From assembly GCA_007120055.1 (NCBI GenBank), contig SKOL01000228.1:1-11653 (forward strand): 11,653 bases of DNA, written 5' to 3'. The position numbers were made by a program, and so were the translations under genes. Below, piece after piece: positions 6,242 to 11,653 of the stretch. A model generated the notes under the pieces. It was not told the DNA's origin, ran no database searches, and was given only the letters and a program-made list of their open reading frames with translations. The number at the start of each line of letters is the position of its first letter. Position 1 is the first letter of the stretch. Origin of the DNA: Anaerobacillus sp. Lineage in GTDB: Bacteria; Bacillota; Bacilli; Bacillales_H; Anaerobacillaceae.

Positions 6242-7219
6242 TTATTTTATAATGATGGTATCGTTTACAAGGCCATACTCACCAATTTTTTTAAATTTTT
6301 CGTAACGATGCTCGATTAGTTCATTTTCAGAAAGTTCCGATAGATGAACTAACGATTTTTCGAGCACTTTTTCAATCGCAACCGCTTGTTTTTCGATGTC
6401 ACGATGTGCTCCTCCTCTTACTTCTGGAATAATCTCATCAATTACGTTAAGTTCTTTTAAATCAGGCGCAGTAATCCGCATTGTTTCAGCCGCTCGCTTT
6501 GCTAAGCTTGCATCTTTCCATAATAATGCAGCTGCTCCTTCTGGCGAAATCACTGAATATGTAGAATTTTCTAACATGTGAATATAATTTCCAACACCTA
6601 AAGCTAATGCTCCGCCACTGCCACCTTCACCGATAACAATACAAATAATCGGAACAGTAATTCCAGCCATTTCTAATAAGTTTTTAGCAATCGCTTCACT
6701 CTGTCCTCTTTCTTCTGCTGCCTTTCCAGGATACGCCCCTTTTGTATCAATAAAGCAAATAATTGGTCTGTGAAACTTTTCTGCTTGTTTCATAAGGCGT
6801 AAAGCTTTTCGATAACCTTCTGGATGCGGCATTCCGAAATTACGGCGAATATTCTCCTTCGTATCCTTACCACGCTGATGACCTATAACTGTGACAGCTG
6901 TACCTTGGAATTTTGCAATCCCTGCTACAATCGCCTCGTCATCACCATAGTACCTGTCACCATGTAATTCTATGAAGTCAGTAAACAAATGTGAAATATA
7001 GTCTAATGTTGTTGGTCTTTCACTATGGCGGGCGATTTGTACTCGATCCCACGGTTGTATGTTGCCGTATATATCATTTTCAAGCTGCTCTAAGCGCTCC
7101 TCTAACTTTGTAATTTCTCCAGTTAAGTCAATACCCTTTTCTTCTGTGAATTTTTTCAATTCCTCAATCTTTGTTTTTAATTCTATTATAGGTTTTTCAA
7201 AAGGTAATTCATTTGCCAT
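6242..7219 (-). CDS. accA: Acetyl-CoA carboxylase carboxyltransferase subunit alpha
   Basis: A 325-residue protein, exactly the B. subtilis AccA length. With AccD it forms the carboxyltransferase that moves the carboxyl group from carboxybiotin to acetyl-CoA, making malonyl-CoA for fatty acid synthesis. Visible parts are an N-terminal helical or coiled-coil stretch (about 8-50), the crotonase-like core with PWDRVQIAR (56-64) and HGDR (86-89), and the Gly-rich GEGGSGGA (198-205 region) that helps build the oxyanion site. I chose the ATG at 7217-7219; a GTG directly before it is an alternative start, and AAGGAGGTG (7227-7235) could serve either. The gap to the accD stop is 17 bp, so the two subunits are almost certainly co-translated from one mRNA. 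Confidence 0.97.
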   Translation of the reverse strand: MANELPFEKPIIELKTKIEELKKFTEEKGIDLTGEITKLEERLEQLENDIYGNIQPWDRVQIARHSERPTTLDYISHLFTDFIELHGDRYYGDDEAIVAGIAKFQGTAVTVIGHQRGKDTKENIRRNFGMPHPEGYRKALRLMKQAEKFHRPIICFIDTKGAYPGKAAEERGQSEAIAKNLLEMAGITVPIICIVIGEGGSGGALALGVGNYIHMLENSTYSVISPEGAAALLWKDASLAKRAAETMRITAPDLKELNVIDEIIPEVRGGAHRDIEKQAVAIEKVLEKSLVHLSELSENELIEHRYEKFKKIGEYGLVNDTIIIK

Positions 7220-7236
7220 CACTAGACACCTCCTTT

Positions 7237-8091
7237 TTATGACAAAACTTCACGATGAATATCTAAAATCGTGGTTAATGTATCTTTCATATCTAAGCGT
7301 GAGATTACTTTATCTAATTGGCCATGTTTTAATAGAAATTCTGCTGTTTGGAAATCGTCTGGCAAATCTTGGCGAATCGTTTGTTCAATAATTCTTCTAC
7401 CAGCAAAGCCTATTAACGCACCAGGTTCAGCAAAATTATAATCACCTAAAGAAGCAAAACTAGCAGAAACTCCCCCAGTTGTTGGATGAGTCATTACCGA
7501 AATAAATAATCCTCCATGATTACTTAACTTCTTTAGTGCCGCACTTGTCTTTGCCATTTGCATTAAACTAAGTACCCCTTCTTGCATTCTCGCACCACCT
7601 GATGCTGAAAATAGAATGAAAGGTGCTTTTAATTCAATTGCCTTCTCAATAGCTCTCGTAATTTTTTCACCTACAACTGACCCCATACTTCCCATTCTAA
7701 ACCTAGCATCCATTACCGCAATCACAACTGGCATGTTATCCATTTCAGCTTGTCCAGTGACAATCGCTTCGTTTAACCCTGTTTTCTCACGATCTTTATT
7801 GGTTTTTTCAACATACGTAGGGAATGATAACGGATCTTGTGAAATCATATCACTATTAAATTCCTTAAAACTTCCTTCATCAACTAAGGTATCTATTCTT
7901 TCATGAGCTGTCATACGATGATGATAACCACAAGAGTCACAAACGTATAAATTTTTCTTTAGTTCTTTTGTATACATAATCGTTTTACAACTAGGACATT
8001 TCGTCATTAAACCTTCTGGAACGTCCATTTTTGCTTGATCCGATGGGATCGTAGCATATTTCTTTTTCTTAGAGAATAAATCCTTTAACAT
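7237..8091 (-). CDS. accD: Acetyl-CoA carboxylase carboxyltransferase subunit beta
   Basis: A 284-residue protein, near the roughly 290 residues of B. subtilis AccD. The N-terminal zinc ribbon is complete: C32-x2-C35-x15-C51-x2-C54. The carboxyltransferase core shows [14 protein letters not shown] (130-143) and the acyl-CoA-binding SGGARMQEG (164-172). It pairs with AccA to form the alpha2-beta2 carboxyltransferase. The ATG at 8089-8091 is supported by GAGAGGTG (8097-8104) and by homology to the usual MLKDLF start; a frame open for 30 more codons upstream reads through the promoter region and is not part of the protein. It lies 97 bp after the GntR gene, with a possible promoter in that gap. 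Confidence 0.96.
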   Translation of the reverse strand: MLKDLFSKKKKYATIPSDQAKMDVPEGLMTKCPSCKTIMYTKELKKNLYVCDSCGYHHRMTAHERIDTLVDEGSFKEFNSDMISQDPLSFPTYVEKTNKDREKTGLNEAIVTGQAEMDNMPVVIAVMDARFRMGSMGSVVGEKITRAIEKAIELKAPFILFSASGGARMQEGVLSLMQMAKTSAALKKLSNHGGLFISVMTHPTTGGVSASFASLGDYNFAEPGALIGFAGRRIIEQTIRQDLPDDFQTAEFLLKHGQLDKVISRLDMKDTLTTILDIHREVLS

Positions 8092-8124
8092 AGTAACACC
8101 TCTCTTGTGGACAATTTTGCATAA

Positions 8125-8154
8125 AGCATACCATATAAAATTCAACAGTTTCAA
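8125..8154 (-). promoter_or_regulatory. Predicted promoter for accD-accA
   Basis: On the minus strand TTGAAA (8149-8154, five of six bases), an 18-base spacer, and an extended -10 TGG-TATGCT (TATGCT at 8125-8130). It falls in the 97-bp gap between the GntR gene and accD and would start transcription about 25-30 bases before the accD ribosome binding site. No FapR-like site and no copy of the TGGTCTGACCA dyad was seen here. Confidence 0.5.
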
Positions 8155-8188
8155 GGAAAACTCTACAACGAATAGTTGCAAATCCCCC

Positions 8189-8854
8189 TTAAAAACGACT
8201 ATTTTTGAGATGATTCTTCAATGCATTAATGGCACATTCTTCATTTCTATTTTGTAGAGCGACATATATTTTTTCATGTTCTGCAATTGATTGCTCTGGT
8301 CTACCTTCCCTTGACAAGGATTCCCTTAATGCAACCTTACTATACTCAACAAGTGAAATCCATATATTAAGAAGTAACCGATTTTGACAAGCTTCAACAA
8401 TCGTTTTATGAAAAGAATAGTCTTCTTCTACTGGAAAGCACCCTTGTTGCCAACTAATCTTAGATTTTTCGATGAGTTCTGCTAGTCTTTTCAATTGCTC
8501 TTCATCAATTCTTTCACATGCTAGCCTTAAAGCTTCGACTTCAACAATCTTTCTCGTCTCAGCTAAATCACTTTTTGCCTTTTTTTCTCTTAAAAAAAAG
8601 CTCGCTAGCACTTCGACTAGACGATGCCCACCAACCGTTTTTATAAATGTCCCTTCACCGCGACGGGTTTCTATTAAATCTAGTAACTCTAAAGACCTTA
8701 ATGCTTCTCTAACCGAGGAACGACCAACATTTAAGCGTTCTGATAATTCCCTTTCAGATGGAAGCTTGTCTCCAGCTTTTAAGTTATCTTCTTGAATGAT
8801 GTGGTTTAATTCACGGATAATTTCAATATATACCTTATCCTGCTGTGATGACAC
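8189..8854 (-). CDS. GntR/FadR-subfamily transcriptional regulator with FCD domain
   Basis: A 221-residue regulator. Residues about 5-72 form a GntR winged helix: [17 protein letters not shown], then [14 protein letters not shown] as the recognition region and RRGEGTF in the wing. The C-terminal part is an all-helical FCD ligand domain with its metal set intact: D145 and H149 (DYSFH), H193 (AEHEKI) and H215 (LKNHL), so it probably binds an organic acid through a metal ion. The start is the GTG at 8852-8854, because AAGGTGGTGATT lies at 8858-8869; two GTG codons further upstream overlap that site. It lies between ytsJ and accD. I do not recall a gene here in B. subtilis, though FadR-family genes occupy this place in some other Bacillaceae. 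Its target is inferred to be the ytsJ promoter. Confidence 0.9.
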   Translation of the reverse strand: MSSQQDKVYIEIIRELNHIIQEDNLKAGDKLPSERELSERLNVGRSSVREALRSLELLDLIETRRGEGTFIKTVGGHRLVEVLASFFLREKKAKSDLAETRKIVEVEALRLACERIDEEQLKRLAELIEKSKISWQQGCFPVEEDYSFHKTIVEACQNRLLLNIWISLVEYSKVALRESLSREGRPEQSIAEHEKIYVALQNRNEECAINALKNHLKNSRF

Positions 8855-8857
8855 AAT

Positions 8858-8869
8858 AATCACCACCTT
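8858..8869 (-). promoter_or_regulatory. Ribosome binding site fixing the GTG start of the GntR gene
   Basis: AAGGTGGTGATT matches the anti-Shine-Dalgarno complement AAGGAGGTGATC at 10 of 12 positions. It contains the two upstream in-frame GTG codons, which therefore are unlikely starts, and places the start at 8854 three bases past its end. Confidence 0.75.
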
Positions 8870-8885
8870 TTCTCTCTAAAATTAG

Positions 8886-8956
8886 ATAGAGTTCAGAGTA
8901 TAGAGTTTTTAACAATGCAGAAATATGTGGTAGGAACTCTCGACTCCGAACTCGCT
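8886..8956. repeat. Inverted cluster of heptad repeats, GAGTT type
   Basis: The left arm (8888-8909) reads as heptads AGAGTTC, AGAGTAT, AGAGTTT. The right arm (8933-8956) reads on the opposite strand as CGAGTTC, GGAGTCG, AGAGTTC. The arms are complementary at about 17 of 24 positions around a loop of about 22 bases, so either strand could fold into a large imperfect hairpin. It occupies the 237-bp gap between ytsJ and the GntR gene, which otherwise shows no convincing promoter. Confidence 0.65.
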
Positions 8957-8995
8957 ATTTTTTTATGTTAAATTTGATTGATAGTGTATATTTTT

Positions 8996-9099
8996 GAGTG
9001 TTGAGTTTTGAGTTGGCGTGGGTATTGCTTCAAGTTAACCTACAGTATGTGAATTATTCACATTTAACTCTTAACTCTTAACTCACAACTACTACTCAA
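8996..9099. repeat. Second inverted cluster of GAGTT heptads, running into the ytsJ stop
   Basis: The left arm has GAGTGTT, GAGTTTT and GAGTTGG in tandem (8996-9016). The right arm (9064-9099) has on the opposite strand the heptads TGAGTTA, AGAGTTA, AGAGTTA, with degenerate units reaching across the ytsJ stop codon (9092-9094). GAGTT blocks in the two arms pair with mismatches only at the variable positions. These look like short tandemly repeated heptamers comparable in style to those known from filamentous cyanobacteria. Confidence 0.65.
9047..9063. promoter_or_regulatory. Perfect 17-bp palindrome between ytsJ and the GntR gene
   Basis: ATGTGAATTATTCACAT is perfect (8+1+8) and shares TGTGAA/TTCACA half-sites with the dyads at the citZ promoter, but with a three-base centre. 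It begins 29 bases past the ytsJ stop. There is no T-tract, so a terminator is not evident; it could be an operator for an undetected GntR-gene promoter or simply an RNA hairpin. Confidence 0.35.
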
Positions 9100-10324
9100 T
9101 ATGAGTAAGTTTTCTCGTTTTTGCTTCTATGTCATCAGGATTTACTTGGCGTCTAGCTACTCCAGTTTCCATTGCCGCTTTCGCTACTCCTTTAGCTACC
9201 GCTGGTGCAACTCGTGGATCGAACGGCGCAGGGACAACATAATCAGCATGAAGTTCATCATCTGATACTAAGCTGGCAATTGCTTCAACCGCTGCAATCT
9301 TCATCTCTTCGTTAATTGTTGTAGCGTGAACATCTAGAGCACCACGGAAAATACCAGGGAATGCTAAAACATTGTTAATTTGGTTCGGGAAGTCTGAACG
9401 TCCAGTACCAATTACACTAGCTCCTGCTTCTTTTGCATCTTCAGGCATAATCTCAGGGACCGGGTTAGCCATAGGGAAAATAATCGGATCTGCATTCATC
9501 GTTTGAACCATTTCTTTCGTTAATGCACCTTCAACAGATACACCTACGAATACATCTGTTCCTTTAATCACATCTTCTAGGGAACCTTGTAGTTTTTCAC
9601 GGTTCGTTACTTTAGCAATTTCATCTTTAATTGGGTTCATACCAACCGGGCGACCTTCATAAATTGCACCTTTTGTATCACAAAGAATTACATCTTTTAC
9701 ACCCATACGTTGCATTAACTTAACACAAGCAATTCCAGCCGCACCAGCACCGTTTGCTACTACTTTAACTTCTGAAATTGATTTTCCTGTTAATTTTAAT
9801 GCATTTAATAATCCAGCTGCAGTTACAATTGCAGTTCCATGTTGATCATCATGGAAAATAGGGATATTACACTCTTTCTTTAAGCGCTCTTCAATAACGA
9901 AACAATTTGGCGCAGCAATATCTTCTAGGTTAATTCCACCGAAAGTTGGCTCAAGAAGCTTTACAGTTTCAATAATTTTCTCAACATCAGTTGTTGCTAA
10001 ACAAATTGGGAAAGAATCTACTCCAGCAAATGATTTAAATAATAGTGACTTTCCTTCCATAACTGGAAGCGCCGCTTCTGGTCCAATATTTCCTAAACCA
10101 AGTACAGCTGTACCATCAGAAACAACGGCAACCATGTTTCCTTTCATCGTGTACTCAAAAACATTGCTAACATCATCATGAATTTCTTTACACGGCTCTG
10201 CTACTCCTGGTGAGTAAGCTAAACTTAAATCTTGCGCATTGCGTACAGGAACTTTTGAAACAGTTTCTAACTTCCCTTTGTTTACTCGATGCATATGTAA
10301 TGCTTCTTCTCTTAATGTTGCCAT
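9092..10324 (-). CDS. ytsJ: Malic enzyme (malate dehydrogenase, oxaloacetate-decarboxylating), YtsJ type
   Basis: A 410-residue protein that closely matches B. subtilis YtsJ (410 residues), the main NADP-dependent malic enzyme, which oxidatively decarboxylates malate to pyruvate. Visible residues are catalytic Y37 in LAYSPGVAEP, the lysine K92 in MEGKSLLFK, metal ligands E134 and D135 in NLEDIAAPNCF, D160 in FHDDQHGTA, and the Rossmann GAGAAG at 192-197 for the dinucleotide. It is the short bacterial form without a C-terminal phosphotransacetylase domain. The ATG at 10322-10324 has a purine-rich GGGGAGAG-TGGAG upstream. It has its own promoter after dnaE, with a dyad just after the start site, and is followed by the GntR regulator. 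Cofactor preference cannot be read with certainty from sequence. Confidence 0.97.
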   Translation of the reverse strand: MATLREEALHMHRVNKGKLETVSKVPVRNAQDLSLAYSPGVAEPCKEIHDDVSNVFEYTMKGNMVAVVSDGTAVLGLGNIGPEAALPVMEGKSLLFKSFAGVDSFPICLATTDVEKIIETVKLLEPTFGGINLEDIAAPNCFVIEERLKKECNIPIFHDDQHGTAIVTAAGLLNALKLTGKSISEVKVVANGAGAAGIACVKLMQRMGVKDVILCDTKGAIYEGRPVGMNPIKDEIAKVTNREKLQGSLEDVIKGTDVFVGVSVEGALTKEMVQTMNADPIIFPMANPVPEIMPEDAKEAGASVIGTGRSDFPNQINNVLAFPGIFRGALDVHATTINEEMKIAAVEAIASLVSDDELHADYVVPAPFDPRVAPAVAKGVAKAAMETGVARRQVNPDDIEAKTRKLTHIE

Positions 10325-10368
10325 AATACTCCACTCTCCCCTAATAGTGATTAATAACCTGGTAAAAA

Positions 10369-10383
10369 AGTGGTCTGACCACT
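10369..10383. promoter_or_regulatory. Operator-like dyad AGTGGTCTGACCACT at the ytsJ start site
   Basis: A perfect 7+1+7 palindrome containing TGGTCTGACCA, which fits TGGT-N3-ACCA, the pattern bound by many FadR/PdhR/LldR-type GntR regulators (E. coli FadR favours TGGTCnGACCA). It would lie at about +5 to +19 of the ytsJ transcript, a repressor position. The cognate gene candidate is the FCD regulator just after ytsJ. On the minus strand the same bases, flanked by AAAG and TTTTTT, could also form a short hairpin (AGTGG/CCACT, five-base loop) and act as the dnaE terminator, so both roles are possible. Confidence 0.6.
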
Positions 10384-10394
10384 CTTTCTCTTTT

Positions 10395-10422
10395 ATTATA
10401 ACAGATGTTTCCTTCGTGTACA
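10395..10422 (-). promoter_or_regulatory. Predicted extended -10 promoter for ytsJ
   Basis: A perfect TATAAT (10395-10400) with an upstream TG in the extended -10 position (TGT-TATAAT) and a weaker TGTACA -35 (10417-10422, four of six bases) at 16 bases. Predicted start near 10388, between the dnaE stop and the dyad at 10369-10383. Confidence 0.65.
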
Positions 10423-10429
10423 GTGTTAG

Positions 10430-11653
10430 TTAACTTTTTATTACAACATTTTGTTTTCCTAATATGTTACATAACGCCTCTAAGCATTGGTTTGACCCAC
10501 TTACGCTAAAGTCATCAGATAACTCAATATACCTACGTTCAGCCTCATAAAATAGTATAACCTTTATCTGACCTGAATATTTTTTCAGAATATTTTTCAG
10601 TTGAAATAATTGTTCATTAGAAGCGTAATTTTGAGTAATTTTTAAATATAAGATTTGTTGCTTATCAACTGGCTTTTTCTTAACTTCATTAACATCCGTT
10701 AACTTTTCGGCGATCAGTTGTTTCCGGCCTTTTGATAATTCTAGTCTACCGACAAGAAAAATTAATGCACCTTCATTTATAGTTTGGTAATATTCACGAT
10801 AAATTTTTGGAAAGACAGTAATATCGATCTCGCCACTTTCATCACTTATCTTTAAAAAAGCCATTTGCTCGCCCTTTTTCGTTTTTATGACTCTGACACT
10901 TTCAACTAGACCCCCGAGACGGACAGCACTTTTCTCTTCATCTAAAAGTGCACTTGACACTTTAGTTCTTTGGTGAGATTCAAGTACATCCAAATAACCT
11001 TCAATCGGATGGCTTGAAACATAAAACCCTAACACTTCTTTCTCGAAATATAGCTTTTCAGGTTCTTTAAACGGAGGAACTTGAACAAAACTTGGTTTTA
11101 CAATTTCATCTTTGAAAAGAGCTGTTTGCCCATTTTCATCGATTTCTTTTACTTTTTCACCATACTCTAACGCATAATCTAACGTAGCTAGTAAACCTGC
11201 CCTATGGTGTCCTAATTCATCAAAGCACCCTGCTGCTACTAATGCCTCTAGAGTTCGACGATTCATTTGTTTACTTTTCATACGCGCACAAAACTCAAAG
11301 ATATCTTTAAAGGGACCTTTCTTGTTTCTTTCTAAAACAATTTCTTCAATCAATTTTGCCCCGACATTTTTTAGTGTCGCTAACCCAAAATTTATTTTCT
11401 TATTTTCGGCAATCGTAAAACAAGCTGCACTATTATTGATCGATGGCTTTAGCACATCGATACCTCTTTGCTTTGCATCAACCATGTATTGTTTAACTTT
11501 TTGCTGTCCACCGATTGCATTCGATAAAAGAGCAGCAAAGAAAGCAGTTGGATAATTCGCTTTTAAATAAGCGAGTTGATAAGCAATCACGCTATACGCG
11601 ACTGAGTGACTGCGGTTAAATCCGTAATTGGCAAAGCGAACGATTAAGTCATA
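10430..11653 (-). CDS. dnaE: DNA polymerase III alpha subunit DnaE, C-terminal part (partial)
   Basis: The last 407 codons of dnaE; the gene continues beyond the right edge, in frame to the final base. B. subtilis DnaE has about 1115 residues, so roughly a third is present. The fragment starts inside the end of the polymerase core (FANYGFNRSHSVAYS-x-IAYQLAYLKANYP), then the helix-hairpin-helix region (NFGLATLKNVGAKLIEEI to AAGCFDELG, about fragment residues 88-147), then an OB-fold (VRLGGLVESVRV to GRKQLIAEKL, about 243-317). DnaE is the lagging-strand or primer-extending replicase of bacilli, working with PolC. No frameshift was seen. It directly precedes ytsJ, as in B. subtilis. It has no clear separate terminator other than the dyad at 10369-10383. 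Confidence 0.97.
   Translation of the reverse strand, partial: YDLIVRFANYGFNRSHSVAYSVIAYQLAYLKANYPTAFFAALLSNAIGGQQKVKQYMVDAKQRGIDVLKPSINNSAACFTIAENKKINFGLATLKNVGAKLIEEIVLERNKKGPFKDIFEFCARMKSKQMNRRTLEALVAAGCFDELGHHRAGLLATLDYALEYGEKVKEIDENGQTALFKDEIVKPSFVQVPPFKEPEKLYFEKEVLGFYVSSHPIEGYLDVLESHQRTKVSSALLDEEKSAVRLGGLVESVRVIKTKKGEQMAFLKISDESGEIDITVFPKIYREYYQTINEGALIFLVGRLELSKGRKQLIAEKLTDVNEVKKKPVDKQQILYLKITQNYASNEQLFQLKNILKKYSGQIKVILFYEAERRYIELSDDFSVSGSNQCLEALCNILGKQNVVIKS

Noticed and set aside
8092..8181. Longer accD start adding 30 residues
   Set aside because: It covers the predicted promoter and ribosome binding site, and known AccD proteins begin near MLKDLF before the zinc ribbon.
8092..8188. 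FapR operator upstream of accD
   Set aside because: No TTAGTACCT-like dyad was found in the gap.
8189..8215. AT-rich short palindrome AAAAACGACTATTTTT as a terminator at the end of the GntR gene
   Set aside because: The stem is only five A-T pairs and it overlaps the coding end; too weak to call.

Overview
This window is a core, housekeeping stretch of a low-GC (AT-rich by eye) Firmicute chromosome, almost certainly a member of the Bacillaceae. The gene order dnaE - ytsJ - (GntR regulator) - accD - accA - pfkA - pyk - fxsA / ytvI / ytwI - citZ matches the Bacillus subtilis order for this region as I recall it, and the protein lengths (PfkA 319, Pyk 584, AccA 325, YtsJ 410 residues) fit Bacillus orthologues. 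Everything is on the minus strand except ytvI. No phage, transposase, CRISPR, tRNA or rRNA gene was seen.

Layout on the minus strand, from right to left. The C-terminal part of DNA polymerase III alpha (dnaE) runs in from the right edge. A short intergenic region then carries a good extended -10 promoter and a perfect 15-bp dyad just after the predicted start site, followed by ytsJ (malic enzyme), an FCD-type GntR repressor, accD and accA (both carboxyltransferase subunits of acetyl-CoA carboxylase) and a terminator. Next come pfkA and pyk (the two committed glycolytic kinases) with a terminator, then fxsA. A large bidirectional terminator separates fxsA from the convergent plus-strand gene ytvI. 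Upstream of ytvI, and divergent from it, is ytwI (DUF441), and finally the first codons of citZ (citrate synthase) at the left edge.

How the genes work together: pfkA and pyk make pyruvate, malic enzyme links malate with pyruvate and NAD(P)H, acetyl-CoA carboxylase commits acetyl-CoA to fatty acids, and CitZ commits it to the TCA cycle. The locus therefore sits on the pyruvate/acetyl-CoA branch point. The GntR gene between ytsJ and accD, together with an operator-like dyad at the ytsJ promoter, suggests local control of this branch point.

The coding content is ordinary. The parts worth a second look are non-coding: (1) a tandem pair of about 90-nt hairpins with arms that differ between copies yet stay complementary, between ytwI and ytvI; (2) the TGGTCTGACCA dyad at the ytsJ start site; (3) GTGAA/TTCAC dyads over and upstream of a strong predicted citZ promoter, plus a long, foldable citZ leader; (4) short tandem repeats of period 7 (GAGTT type, in inverted clusters) and period 8 (TAACCAAC) placed next to stop codons. 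I see no clear evidence of a wholly new multi-gene system here.
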